Shown: positions 7,830 to 16,890 of the stretch, one piece after another
How the letters are laid out: each line of letters opens with the position of its first letter
How positions within the stretch are numbered: position 1 is the first letter of the stretch
Made by a program: the position numbers and the translations under genes
The notes under the pieces: model-generated
The model's database searches: none
Told to the model about the DNA's origin: nothing
What the model saw: only the letters and a program-made list of their open reading frames with translations
Source: UBA1479 sp048263775
GTDB lineage: Bacteria; Pseudomonadota; Alphaproteobacteria; Rhodospirillales; Casp-alpha2
Assembly (NCBI GenBank): GCA_048263775.1
Contig: JBLXDU010000001.1
Span: forward strand, 248,001-312,000
Direction: 5' to 3'
Length of the DNA: 64,000 nucleotides

Positions 7830-9032
7830 ATGTTGTCCCTGCGTGATCAGTTTCCTTCTCTGGCCTCGGGTCTGGCCGGGACATATCTGGATAATGCGGC
7901 GATGACCCAGATCGCGACCCCCGTGTTGGCCCGCATGACGTCGTTCGAAACCGGCGGCCGGGCCAACGTGAAGCGCGGCATCTATCCCCTGGCGACGCAG
8001 GCGACGGCGGCTTTCGAGGGGGCACGGGCGGCCTTGGCGCGCTACCTGGGGGCAGAAAACCCGAACGAGGTGGTGTTCACATCCGGGGCCACGGCGGCGA
8101 TCAATCTTGTCGCTCATGGTTTCGGCGCCGGTTTGACGGCGGGTGATGAAATCATCATCGGCGAGGCCGAACACCATGCCAACATCGTGCCCTGGCAGAT
8201 GCTGCGTGACCGCGCGGGCGTGATCCTCAAGGTGCTGCCGGTCGACGATGCGGGCTATCCCCGGCTGGATGCCCTGGACGATCTGATGACGGCGCGCACC
8301 CGACTGATCACCATCACCCATGCCTCCAACGTGACGGGGGCGGTGACCGATATCGCGGCGATCTGCGACCGGGCCCGTTCCCGGGGCGTGCGGGTGCTGG
8401 TCGACGGCGCGCAGATGGCGGCCCACGGCCCCGTCGACGTGACCACCCTGGGCTGCGATTTCTATGTCGTCACCGGGCACAAGATGTTCGGGCCGACGGG
8501 TGTCGGCGTATTGTGGGCGCGGACGGAGGTTCAGGAAACCATGACGCCGTTCATGGGGGGCGGCGAAATGATCCGCCGCGTCACCTTCGGCGAAACCACC
8601 TACGCCCCGCCGCCCCACCGGTTCGAAGCCGGAACCCCGCCGGTGACCCAGGCCGTTGGCCTGGGCGCAGCGGCGGACATGTTGTTAGGGCTCGACTGGC
8701 CGGAAATTCGCGCCCATGAACAGATCCTTTTCGGCATCCTGATGGAACGGCTTGCTGCCCTGGATCGCGTCACGGTCATCGGCCCGGCTGGCAACGCCAG
8801 GCGCTTACCGATCCTGTCCTTCACCGTGGCCGATGCCCATCCCCACGACATTTGCGAGTTGATGGGGGCAAGGGGGGTCGCCTTGCGCGGCGGTCATCAT
8901 TGCGCCCAGCCGTTGATGGACCGCTTCGGGGTCGAGGCGACGACCCGGGCCAGCCTGGCGCTCTACAACGTGCAGGGCGACATCGACGCCTTCACGGACG
9001 CCCTGGACGAAACATTGAAGGTATTGGCATGA
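7830..9032 (+). CDS. SufS/NifS-like cysteine desulfurase
   Basis: A 400-residue PLP enzyme that takes sulfur from cysteine. The PLP lysine is Lys218 in TGHKMFGPTG and the persulfide cysteine is Cys358 in RGGHHCAQPLM, both in SufS (group II) context. It overlaps the next gene by an ATGA junction, so SufS-like and SufU-like proteins should be made together. Two roles are possible: Fe-S cluster assembly, or providing the sulfido ligand of the Mo cofactor with XdhC, as NifS4 does in Rhodobacter. The position directly behind xdhC favours the second, but both could apply. Confidence 0.92.
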   Translation: MLSLRDQFPSLASGLAGTYLDNAAMTQIATPVLARMTSFETGGRANVKRGIYPLATQATAAFEGARAALARYLGAENPNEVVFTSGATAAINLVAHGFGAGLTAGDEIIIGEAEHHANIVPWQMLRDRAGVILKVLPVDDAGYPRLDALDDLMTARTRLITITHASNVTGAVTDIAAICDRARSRGVRVLVDGAQMAAHGPVDVTTLGCDFYVVTGHKMFGPTGVGVLWARTEVQETMTPFMGGGEMIRRVTFGETTYAPPPHRFEAGTPPVTQAVGLGAAADMLLGLDWPEIRAHEQILFGILMERLAALDRVTVIGPAGNARRLPILSFTVADAHPHDICELMGARGVALRGGHHCAQPLMDRFGVEATTRASLALYNVQGDIDAFTDALDETLKVLA

Positions 9033-9466
9033 GCGGCGCCGACGGCATCTACGACACGCGGATCAAGGAATTGGCGGCTACGGCCAGGGATCTGGGGCCG
9101 GTCGAGCACGCCGATTGCCGGCACGAGGCCGATAATTTCCTATGCGGCGACCGGGTCGCGGTCGAGGTCGAACGGGATGGTGAGCGGATCAAGACGGTCG
9201 GCGGCAAGGTGCGCGGCTGTCTTTTGACCCAGGCGGCGGCGGCCCTGGTCGCCCAGGCGGCGCCGGGCCTGAAGGTGGCGGACCTCAGGGGCGGCATCAA
9301 ACAGGCCGAAGCCCTGATGGCCGACGGCACGCCGGCCACGGGTGCTTGGGAAGGGCTCAACGCCTTTACGCCGGTCCATGACGCGAAGCACCGACACGAC
9401 TGCGTGCTGCTGCCGTTCCAGGCACTCGCGGCTTGTCTCGACCAGACCGAACCTCGGGACGGCTGA
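9029..9466 (+). CDS. SufU/NifU-like scaffold or sulfur-transfer protein
   Basis: A 145-residue protein of the SufU/IscU family. The conserved metal-site residues are Cys39 and Asp41 (LCGDR), Cys64 (RGCLLTQ) and Cys125 (HDCVLLPF), with spacing like Bacillus SufU. SufU proteins use a zinc site to take the persulfide from SufS. The start overlaps the stop of the desulfurase gene (ATGA). Being in a molybdenum-hydroxylase island rather than a suf operon is unusual. Confidence 0.87.
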   Translation: MSGADGIYDTRIKELAATARDLGPVEHADCRHEADNFLCGDRVAVEVERDGERIKTVGGKVRGCLLTQAAAALVAQAAPGLKVADLRGGIKQAEALMADGTPATGAWEGLNAFTPVHDAKHRHDCVLLPFQALAACLDQTEPRDG

Positions 9467-9472
9467 TCCTTC

Positions 9473-10498
9473 ATGGACCCGCTCAGTCAGGGCGCCCTTG
9501 GCGCGGTTCTTCCGCTTGCCACGCGCCGGCGCACCCAGGCCGTCGTGGCCGGCGGCCTCGGCTTCATCGCCGGGATGATGGCGGATCTGGATGTGCTGAT
9601 CCGGTCACAAACGGACAGCCTTCTGTTTCTTGAATACCATCGTCAATTCACCCACTCCCTGATCTTCATCCCCGTGGGCGGGCTGATTGCCGCTCTTCTT
9701 CTGCATCGGCCGTTTCGACGATGGCACGGCCTGACGTTCCTGCGGACATGGATGTACTGCGCCCTGGGATACGGCACCCATGGGCTGCTCGACACGGCGA
9801 CCTCTTATGGGACCGTGCTGTTGTGGCCATTCAGTGATGAGCGGTTTTCCTGGAGCATCATCTCCATCGTCGATCCCCTGTTCACGCTGCCGGTCCTCGC
9901 GCTCGCCATCATCGGCGTGGTTCGGCGGAACGGCGCCTGGGGCCGGGCGGCCCTTGTCTGGGCGCTGGTTTATCTGGGATTGGGGGCGGTTCAGCACCGC
10001 AATGCCCTGGTTATGGGCCATGCCCTTGCGGTCGAGCGGGGACATGCGCCGCTGCGGCTTGAGGTCAAGCCCAGCTTCGCCAACATCCTGGTGTGGAAGG
10101 TGATCTACGAGACCGCCGGCCGCTTCCATGTGGATGCCGTGCGCGCCGGCATCGGCCCCATGGTCATGCCGGGCACGTCCGTTCCGCGGCTTGACCCGGC
10201 GCGGGATTTTCCCTGGCTGCGGGCGAATTCACGGCAGGCGCGCGATATCGCGCGGTTCGCCCGGTACAGCGACGGTTACGTGGCGCGTGATCCGGTCCGC
10301 CCCGACCGCGTTATCGACGTGCGCTATTCCTTCATGCCGAACGAGATCGCGCCCCTGTGGTCGATCGGCCTTAGGCGCGATGCCGAACCGGATGCTCATG
10401 TCACCTTCGACACGCATCGGGAGTCGGTACGCGCGCGGCTTCCAGACCTGTGGCGGATGATTGCCCAGCCGACGGCAAGGCATGACGCGGCCGATTGA
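9473..10498 (+). CDS. Membrane-bound metal-dependent hydrolase, YdjM/DUF457-like
   Basis: A 341-residue integral membrane protein with the YdjM-type signature: MDPLSQGALGA at the N-terminus, a D-x-D pair (MADLDVL) and HRQFTHS, the polar and histidine residues that suggest a metal site in the membrane. Around five hydrophobic helices occupy residues 20-170, and a soluble C-terminal half follows. It begins only 6 bases after the SufU-like gene and may be co-transcribed, but no functional tie to molybdenum enzymes is known. The gene converges on the Crp-like gene. Confidence 0.75.
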   Translation: MDPLSQGALGAVLPLATRRRTQAVVAGGLGFIAGMMADLDVLIRSQTDSLLFLEYHRQFTHSLIFIPVGGLIAALLLHRPFRRWHGLTFLRTWMYCALGYGTHGLLDTATSYGTVLLWPFSDERFSWSIISIVDPLFTLPVLALAIIGVVRRNGAWGRAALVWALVYLGLGAVQHRNALVMGHALAVERGHAPLRLEVKPSFANILVWKVIYETAGRFHVDAVRAGIGPMVMPGTSVPRLDPARDFPWLRANSRQARDIARFARYSDGYVARDPVRPDRVIDVRYSFMPNEIAPLWSIGLRRDAEPDAHVTFDTHRESVRARLPDLWRMIAQPTARHDAAD

Positions 10499-10521
10499 TT
10501 TTCAATACGTTGATGCGTGGC

Positions 10522-11238
10522 CTACATCAGCGCCCGTTGTTCCAGGCGGCCCCGGTCGGGGATCGCCAGGCCTTTGTCCGTGCGCTGGACGATGTCGTCG
10601 TCGCGCAGGCGGCCGAGGATGCGCGACACGGTTTCCCTGGACGCGCCGATCATGTTGGCGAAGTTGGTTTGCGTCGGCACGGGGAACACCAGGTAGCGTT
10701 CGGGGTCGTTCGGGTCCGGTTCGGCCATGCGGATCAGTTCCATGCAGACCCGCTGTTCAGCACCCAGCAGGCTGACGTCGGCCAATCGTTCGTCGCCCAG
10801 ACGGATCACGGCGGCCAACCGTTTGAGCAGCGCCATGGCCATGTTCCGGTTGCTGGTGACGAGATCAAGGAACGCCGGGCCGGGCACGGCGCCGACGATG
10901 CAGCGTGTAATGGTGCAGACCCAGGCGGAGCGCGGCAGGCCGTCGATGGCGGCCAGTTCGCCGAACACGTCGCCGTTCTTCAGCGCGGCATAGGAGACGG
11001 CGCGCCCGGATTCCGAATAGTTCAGGACATGGGCGGTGCCGGTAATCAGAAAATAGACGCTGGTATATTCCTCGCCCCGCTCGATGATCTTTTCACCGGG
11101 CCCAAAGTCCATCCATCGGCATTGCCGTTCCAGGCCGGCCCGCTCATTCGCGCTTAGACAGTCCAGCAGTGACACGCCGTCCAGGCTTTGCGGCGTCTTG
11201 GCAAGATTGCCGGATTTGCTTGGATCACTGCGGCCCAT
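10522..11238 (-). CDS. Crp/Fnr family transcriptional regulator without FNR cysteines
   Basis: A 238-residue regulator. A cyclic-nucleotide-binding beta-barrel spans about 30-150 (GEKIIERGEEYTSVYFLITGTAHV, GDVFGELAAIDG), and a C-terminal winged HTH covers about 175-225 (TNFANMIGASRETVSRILGRL). Only scattered cysteines occur in the N-terminal region and no C-x2-C motif is present, so it should not carry an FNR-type Fe-S cluster. The ATG at 11238 is preceded by AAAGGGGA. It is downstream of and co-directional with ccoS, but about 125 bases separate them. The effector (cAMP or other) is unknown. Confidence 0.87.
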   Translation of the reverse strand: MGRSDPSKSGNLAKTPQSLDGVSLLDCLSANERAGLERQCRWMDFGPGEKIIERGEEYTSVYFLITGTAHVLNYSESGRAVSYAALKNGDVFGELAAIDGLPRSAWVCTITRCIVGAVPGPAFLDLVTSNRNMAMALLKRLAAVIRLGDERLADVSLLGAEQRVCMELIRMAEPDPNDPERYLVFPVPTQTNFANMIGASRETVSRILGRLRDDDIVQRTDKGLAIPDRGRLEQRALM

Positions 11239-11363
11239 GCGTCCATTCCCCTTTGTTGGGCTGCACGCGGTGACGGTGCCGCCGAAACCTAAGATACGGC
11301 GCAAAAGCAAACGGGTTCAACGCAGAAATGGCGGAAACGGGCCTGGTCCGGCGGGATGTCTCG

Positions 11364-11546
11364 TCAATGGCAGGGCGGATGGATGCCGAACCAGGTGCCG
11401 GGTTTGTCCTCGTCATCCATCAGGATACGTTCCGCCGCGCCGTCCAGATCGTCGAACTGGCCCGACTTCAGCGCCCAGAAAAACGCCCCCAGGCCCAACA
11501 GGCCAAGGAACAGGGCGGCGGGGATCAGGTAGATCAGGACATCCAT
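11364..11546 (-). CDS. ccoS: cbb3-type cytochrome oxidase assembly protein CcoS
   Basis: A 60-residue membrane protein with one helix (residues 4-27), then the typical 'FFWALKSGQFDDLDGAAERIL' segment. CcoS is needed for insertion of heme and copper into CcoN. It is the last gene of ccoGHIS and lies 10 bases after ccoI. Confidence 0.9.
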   Translation of the reverse strand: MDVLIYLIPAALFLGLLGLGAFFWALKSGQFDDLDGAAERILMDDEDKPGTWFGIHPPCH

Positions 11547-11556
11547 GAGACGGTTC

Positions 11557-13752
11557 CTACTTTACAAGTTTCAGGCGCAGCGCATTGAGCGTCACCAGGA
11601 TCGAGGAGGACGACATGGCGACGGCGGCGACCAGCGGCGTCGCGAAACCGGCCACGGCGATCGGCACGGCGATGACGTTGTAGAGCAGGGCCAGGGCGAA
11701 GTTCTGCTTCACATGCCGGGTCGCGGCGCGGGCCACGGCGACGGCCTCGGCCACGGGGGCGAGGGAGCGGCCCTGAAACACCATGTCGGCGGCGGTCTGG
11801 CTGATGTCGGCGGCGGTTGCGGGTGACAGGGAGGCATGGCCCGCCGCCAGGGCAGGGGCATCGTTCAGGCCGTCGCCGACCATCACCACATGGCGACCCT
11901 CGGCTGCCAGATCCTTGAGGCGCTGGACCTTGGCGGCGGGCGGGCACTGGGCCTGCCAATCCTTGATGCCAAGCTCACTCGCGACGGTGCGCACGACGTC
12001 TTCGCGGTCGCCGGACAGAAGTTCGATCCCCAGCCCCATGGCCCGCAGCCGCGCGATGGTGTCGCGGGCATCGTCACGCAGCCGGTCGGCGAAGACGAAG
12101 CGCACGGGCGTGTCGTCGCCGTCGGCCAGCCAGAATTCCGGCCCGGTTGCAGCGCCGGTATCGGACGCCGTGATGTCCGCATGGCACCAGGCCGCGCTGC
12201 CCAGGCGGAGCAGGCGGCCGCCGTGATGGGCGGACAAACCGCAGCCCGGCGTTTCCGCGATGTCGGCAAGGTCGATCCGGGCGTTATCGTCCTGGGGGGC
12301 GGCCTTGACCAGGGCGCGGGCCAGGGGATGGCGGCTGTGGGCGGCCAGGGCGGCGGCCAGGCGCAGGCTGTGCGGCGGAATATCATCGGCGTTGACCAAA
12401 GCCGGCTCGCCCAGGGTCAGGGTGCCGGTCTTGTCGAACACCACATGGTCCACCTGGGCCAGGCGTTCCAGCCCGTCGGCGGCCTTGAGCAGCACGCCGC
12501 GCTGGAGAAGGCGGCCGGAAGCGACGACCTGCACCGCCGGCACGGCAAGCCCGAGCGCGCAGGGACAGGTGATGATCAGCACGGCCACGGCGGTCAGCAA
12601 CGACCGTTCCCAGTCGCCGGTCGCCAGCCACCATCCGGCGAGGGTGCCGGCGGCCAGGATATGCACGGCCGGGGCATAGATACGGGCAGCCCGGTCGGCA
12701 AGCTTCACGTATTTGGCGCGGCCCTGTTCGGCGGCCTCCATCAGGCGCACGATCTCGGCCAGCAAGGTATCCTCGCCGGCGGCGGTGATACGGACCTCGA
12801 CCGGGGCGGTCAGGTTCAGCGTCCCGGCATAGACGGCGTCGCCGGGGGCGGCGGCCTGCGGCAGGCTTTCGCCGGTGACCAGGGAGGTATCCATGTCCGT
12901 GCGGCCGGTGGCGATTTCGCCGTCGGCGGCCAGCCGCTCACCGGCGGCGACGGCCAGCACCATGCCGGGGACCAGGCTTGTGGTCGCGACGGCGCGTTGC
13001 TTGCCGTCCGCGCCGATGACCATGGCTGTCGCGGCACGCAGGCCGAGCAGGCGGGTCGCCGCCGACCGTGCCTTGGTCCGCGCCCGGCGGTCCAGGTAAC
13101 GACCGATCAACAGGAAGAACAGCAGCGTCACGGAGGCGTCGAAATAGGCGTGCTCCGCCCCCTTCATGGTCTGCTGCAGGCTCATGCCCGCGGCCAGGAT
13201 CACCGCCAGCGAGATCGGCACGTCCATGTTCAGCGCCCGGTTGGCAAGTGCGCGCGCGGCGGAGGCGAAGAACGGCATGCCCGCATAGACTACGGCAGGC
13301 AAGGCGATCAGTGCCGAGACCCAGTGGAACAGGTCGCGGGTCGCGCCGCCCATGCCGGAGAAATGCCCGGACCACACGGACACCGACAGCAGCATCACGT
13401 TGGCGGCGGCGAACCCGGCCACGGCCATGGCCTTCAAAAGGCGCCTGTCCTCGGCCTCGCCGCCGTCTTCCAGGGCGGCAGGGTCGAAGGCGCGGGCGGG
13501 AAAGCCCAGGTCGGTGACCGTCTCGGCGATGGCGTCGGGGGTGGTCTGGCCGGGCAGCCAGTCAACCCGCAGACGCTTGGTCGATAGGTTGACGCGCGAC
13601 GCGGCGACGCCCGGCATGTTCGCCAGCGTGTTCTCGATCCGCTTGATGCAGCCCGCGCAATGGACGTTCTCGACCATCAGGTGCAGGGTCTCGGGCGAGG
13701 CGGATGTGGCCTCGGCGGCGGTGACCGGGGCGGCGGCGGTGACCTGGTTCAT
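11557..13752 (-). CDS. ccoI: Copper-translocating P-type ATPase CcoI/FixI
   Basis: A 731-residue P1B-type ATPase that exports copper for cbb3 oxidase assembly. An N-terminal heavy-metal-associated domain carries CAGC (Cys32, Cys35). The membrane CPC motif is at 396-398 (ITCPCALG). The phosphorylation motif is D440-KTGT, the actuator-loop TGES is near 293, and the hinge GDGLNDAPAL is in the C-terminal region. Its start overlaps the ccoH stop by 4 bases. All catalytic motifs are intact. Confidence 0.96.
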   Translation of the reverse strand: MNQVTAAAPVTAAEATSASPETLHLMVENVHCAGCIKRIENTLANMPGVAASRVNLSTKRLRVDWLPGQTTPDAIAETVTDLGFPARAFDPAALEDGGEAEDRRLLKAMAVAGFAAANVMLLSVSVWSGHFSGMGGATRDLFHWVSALIALPAVVYAGMPFFASAARALANRALNMDVPISLAVILAAGMSLQQTMKGAEHAYFDASVTLLFFLLIGRYLDRRARTKARSAATRLLGLRAATAMVIGADGKQRAVATTSLVPGMVLAVAAGERLAADGEIATGRTDMDTSLVTGESLPQAAAPGDAVYAGTLNLTAPVEVRITAAGEDTLLAEIVRLMEAAEQGRAKYVKLADRAARIYAPAVHILAAGTLAGWWLATGDWERSLLTAVAVLIITCPCALGLAVPAVQVVASGRLLQRGVLLKAADGLERLAQVDHVVFDKTGTLTLGEPALVNADDIPPHSLRLAAALAAHSRHPLARALVKAAPQDDNARIDLADIAETPGCGLSAHHGGRLLRLGSAAWCHADITASDTGAATGPEFWLADGDDTPVRFVFADRLRDDARDTIARLRAMGLGIELLSGDREDVVRTVASELGIKDWQAQCPPAAKVQRLKDLAAEGRHVVMVGDGLNDAPALAAGHASLSPATAADISQTAADMVFQGRSLAPVAEAVAVARAATRHVKQNFALALLYNVIAVPIAVAGFATPLVAAVAMSSSSILVTLNALRLKLVK

Positions 13753-14264
13753 TTCGTGTCCCCGGCCTGAATCTCGTGGACCATGCGGAAGTTACGGCCA
13801 TCCGGGGCCCGGGCGGTGACCTCGACCTGCCAACGGCCCAGGGCCGGAAGACGCAACAAGGCGGCGTAGAGGCCCGGGCGGTCCTCGGCCAGTCTGGCTT
13901 CCACGGTCAGTCCTTCGCCCAACGGGCGGGTGAGGCGGGCCTGGGCGGCAAGCCCGGCAAGGGGTCCGTCGGGCCCGGTCATGGTCAGGGTCAGCATGCG
14001 GGTTCCCTTGGGTGTCGACGGGCCCAGGGCAACGTGGGACCGCCAGCCCATGGCATCCTGGCGGGCGGCGCTTTCCAGGGTCTTGTTGTAGGCGACGCCT
14101 TCTTCATAGGCTTTCTGGGTGGTCAGTCCCGGCCAACTGTCGAGCGCGAAATAGACGAAGGTCAGGTTGACGGCGATGATCACGGCGAAAAAGGCGATGA
14201 TCCAAATCAGCACCATCTTGCCGGTGATCGGCCGGGATGCGGACGGCAGGGTGGTGCCCATCAC
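13749..14264 (-). CDS. ccoH: FixH/CcoH family cbb3 oxidase assembly protein
   Basis: A 171-residue protein with one N-terminal membrane helix (about 15-37) and a periplasmic FixH domain. Recognisable family segments are 'NLTFVYFALDSWPGLTTQKAYEEGVAYNKTL' and a beta-rich C-terminus ending 'GRNFRMVHEIQ'. It overlaps both neighbours by ATGA-type junctions (ccoG upstream, ccoI downstream). In other species CcoH associates with the assembled oxidase. Confidence 0.92.
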   Translation of the reverse strand: MMGTTLPSASRPITGKMVLIWIIAFFAVIIAVNLTFVYFALDSWPGLTTQKAYEEGVAYNKTLESAARQDAMGWRSHVALGPSTPKGTRMLTLTMTGPDGPLAGLAAQARLTRPLGEGLTVEARLAEDRPGLYAALLRLPALGRWQVEVTARAPDGRNFRMVHEIQAGDTK

Positions 14265-15760
14265 TGCGGCCCTCGGAACAGGCTGTTGTAGGACGCGGTC
14301 TGGCCCGTGTTGATTTCCTTCAGCACGAAGCGCAGGTCGGCGGCGTCGCTTTGCAGGGTGCCCGGCGGCACGGTAACCAGCAGGCGGAACGACTGCAGGC
14401 GGTCGGGCTTCACGGTGAAGTAGGGATCGGGGCTGTCACCCATGTCTTCGGAGCCGACAACCTTCAGTGCGATCCCGGGCAGGCCCGAGGCATGCAGGGT
14501 CAGGGTGCGCTGCTCGCGCGCCTTGTTGAGAATCTTGAAGGTATAGCCGTTGCGGATGCTGCCGTCCGAAAGCGTCGTGTACAGCGGGTTGCGGTCATGG
14601 ATCACGTTGATGTCCAGGTCGGACCGGGTCAGCAGCACATAGACCATGCCGAGCCCGATCAGCGCCCAGAGCGCGAAATAGAACAGAGTGCGCGGGCGGA
14701 ACAGGCGGAGCTTGGTTTCCTTGCCTTCGCGGCGGCGTTCGTCGTTGGCGATGGAATCATAATCGATCAGCCCGCGCGGCCGGCCGATCTTACCCATGAC
14801 ATCATCACAGGCGTCGATGCACAGCGCGCAGGTGATGCATTCCAACTGCTGGCCGTCGCGGATGTCGATGCCCATGGGGCAGACGACGACGCAGGCCTTG
14901 CAATCGATGCAGTCGCCGCGTTTGTCCCAGTCGGCGTTCTTTTCGAACGGTTTGCGCGGCTCGCCCCGGTCCGTGCGGTAGGTGACGGTCAGGCTTTCCT
15001 CGTCCATCATCGCCGCCTGGATGCGCGGCCAGGGGCACATGTAGGTGCAGACCTGCTCCCGCATGAAACCGCCCAGGGTGAAGGTGGTGAAGGTCAGCAC
15101 CCCGACGGTGGCATAGGCGACCGTGGCGGCCTGGCCGGTGAACAGATCGACCAGCAGCGTCGGCGCGTCGGCGAAATAGAATACCCAGGCGCCGCCGGTG
15201 CCCATGGCGATGATCAGCCAGATCACGTATTTGGTCAGCCGCTTCGTGGCCTTGGCCGCCGACATCGGCTCCTTATCCAGGCGGATGCGCGCCCCGCGGT
15301 CGCCTTCGACCAGGCGTTCGACCCAGATGAACAGGTCCGTCCACACGGTCTGCGGGCAGGCATAACCGCACCATGCCCGGCCGACCACGGAGGTAACCAG
15401 AAACAGGCCGAGGCCCGCCATGATCAGCAGGCCCGCGATGTAATAGAATTCCTGGGGCCAGATCTCGATGAAGAAGAAATAGAACCGCCGGCCCGGAATA
15501 TCGACCAGTACGGCCTGATCGGGCGCCCCCGGTCCCCGGTCCCAGCGCAGCCAGGGGGTGACGTAATAGATACCCAGGGTGGCGGCCATGACCCACCACT
15601 TGAAGGTGCGGAAAAAGCCGTGGGTGCGGCGCGGATGGATCTTCTTGCGCGGCACGTAAAGCGGCGGCCGCGTTTCCTTGCGGTTGACGGCTTCGACGTC
15701 GTATTCCCGGACTTCCGGGGCGTCGATGGCCGTGTCCAACAGACTTCCCATGCTGCGCAT
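14261..15760 (-). CDS. ccoG: Cytochrome c oxidase accessory protein CcoG/FixG (polyferredoxin)
   Basis: A 499-residue membrane-bound ferredoxin of the RdxA/FixG family. Several membrane helices lie in about residues 55-250, with the motif CGYACPQTVW at 131-140. Two 4Fe-4S sets follow in the segment with CIDCKACVVVCP and CITCALCIDAC. A further helix precedes a periplasmic FixG C-terminal domain. It is thought to reduce Cu(II) to Cu(I) for oxidase assembly. It starts 78 bases after ccoP, the only sizeable gap in the N-O-Q-P-G-H-I-S series. Confidence 0.95.
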   Translation of the reverse strand: MRSMGSLLDTAIDAPEVREYDVEAVNRKETRPPLYVPRKKIHPRRTHGFFRTFKWWVMAATLGIYYVTPWLRWDRGPGAPDQAVLVDIPGRRFYFFFIEIWPQEFYYIAGLLIMAGLGLFLVTSVVGRAWCGYACPQTVWTDLFIWVERLVEGDRGARIRLDKEPMSAAKATKRLTKYVIWLIIAMGTGGAWVFYFADAPTLLVDLFTGQAATVAYATVGVLTFTTFTLGGFMREQVCTYMCPWPRIQAAMMDEESLTVTYRTDRGEPRKPFEKNADWDKRGDCIDCKACVVVCPMGIDIRDGQQLECITCALCIDACDDVMGKIGRPRGLIDYDSIANDERRREGKETKLRLFRPRTLFYFALWALIGLGMVYVLLTRSDLDINVIHDRNPLYTTLSDGSIRNGYTFKILNKAREQRTLTLHASGLPGIALKVVGSEDMGDSPDPYFTVKPDRLQSFRLLVTVPPGTLQSDAADLRFVLKEINTGQTASYNSLFRGPQ

Positions 15761-15838
15761 TCGTTTTACCCTAAGGTGTTCCTGTCTCCGGAACGGCCGC
15801 CTCCCTCCCCGAGCCGGTGAAGTTCCCTGAAACGTGGG

Positions 15839-16711
15839 TTACTTGCCGCCTCCCAGCGAGTGGACATAGATGGCCAGTTGCTTGACCGTGGCTTCGTCCA
15901 GATGGCGGCCCCAGGCCGGCATGACGCCGCGGCGGCTGTTGGTGACGGTCTCGACGATGGATTGCTTGTCACCGCCGTAGAGCCAGATGTTGTTATTCAG
16001 CGCCGGGGCGCCGAATTCGGTGCTGCCCTGGCCGTTGTCACCGTGACAGGCGGCGCAGTTGTCGGTGAACAGGGGTTTGCCGCGGGCCGCCGCGGTGCCG
16101 TCCGCCGCCTGCCCGGACAGGGACAGAACGTATTCGGCCACGTCGGAAACCTGTGCCTTGGTCAGGATGCCGTCGCGCCCGAAGGCCGGCATCTCCGACT
16201 GATGGGCGTTTTCGTCCTCTGTGTTGCGGATGCCGTGGGTGATGGTGCGGAAGATGGCGTCGATGGTGCCGCCCCAGATCCATTCGTCGTCGTTCAGGTT
16301 GGGGAAGCCCTTGAACCCCTGGGCGCCCGAACCATGGCACTGCGAACAGTTGACGTTGAACGCCGACCGACCGCCGGCCAGCGCGAATTCACGCAGGCCC
16401 GTGTCGGTGCGGATCTGTTCGAGCGGCGCCTTGCGGATGCGCTCCAGCTGCCCGGCCATGCCCGCCGTCGCCGTCTTGATCTCCTGGGCGACCTCGGCCC
16501 GCGAGGAATACCCGATCATGCCCTTGGTATGGCTGGAGACCAGCGGCCAGGCGGGATAAACCACCCAATAGCCGACCGACCACACCACGCAGGCCCAGAA
16601 CACCCATTGCCACCAGCGCGGCAGGGGATTGTCCAGTTCGCGGATGCCGTCCCATTCGTGTCCGGTCGTCTCGACGCCGGTAAATTCGTCAACATGACGG
16701 TGATCAGACAT
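15839..16711 (-). CDS. ccoP: cbb3-type cytochrome c oxidase subunit III (CcoP/FixP)
   Basis: A 290-residue diheme cytochrome c subunit. One membrane helix is at about 33-53 (the PRWWQWVFW pattern is typical of the family). Two heme c motifs are CSQCH (122-126) and CAACH (219-223). It delivers electrons from soluble cytochromes to CcoN through CcoO. Its ATG is two bases after the ccoQ stop. Confidence 0.96.
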   Translation of the reverse strand: MSDHRHVDEFTGVETTGHEWDGIRELDNPLPRWWQWVFWACVVWSVGYWVVYPAWPLVSSHTKGMIGYSSRAEVAQEIKTATAGMAGQLERIRKAPLEQIRTDTGLREFALAGGRSAFNVNCSQCHGSGAQGFKGFPNLNDDEWIWGGTIDAIFRTITHGIRNTEDENAHQSEMPAFGRDGILTKAQVSDVAEYVLSLSGQAADGTAAARGKPLFTDNCAACHGDNGQGSTEFGAPALNNNIWLYGGDKQSIVETVTNSRRGVMPAWGRHLDEATVKQLAIYVHSLGGGK

Positions 16712-16713
16712 GA

Positions 16714-16878
16714 TCAGTCCTCCTTGAACGGAATCTGGGCGGCGTCCTGGAATTTCTTCTTGGCGCTGGGCCGCAGGGCATAGATCAGAACCCCGGCGAA
16801 CAGAACCGCGAGGTACACGAGGCCCCAGGTCTGGGCGAACATGGCGACCTGTTCGAAGGCCGTACCGGTGGTTTGCAT
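16714..16878 (-). CDS. ccoQ: cbb3-type cytochrome oxidase subunit IV (CcoQ/FixQ)
   Basis: A 54-residue protein found by reading the gap between ccoO and ccoP. It starts MQTTGTAFEQ, has one membrane helix at about residues 17-34, then the family pattern 'YALRPSAKKKFQDAA' and ends FKED. CcoQ stabilises the CcoP-CcoNO interaction. It sits exactly at the canonical N-O-Q-P position. The ribosome-binding site for ccoP (AGGAGGA) lies inside its last codons. Confidence 0.93.
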   Translation of the reverse strand: MQTTGTAFEQVAMFAQTWGLVYLAVLFAGVLIYALRPSAKKKFQDAAQIPFKED

Positions 16879-16890
16879 GGCAACGTCCTC

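Noticed and set aside
11836..15820. Long plus-strand frames opposite ccoI and ccoG.
   Set aside because: They shadow genes with full catalytic motifs and have no recognisable domain or ribosome-binding site.
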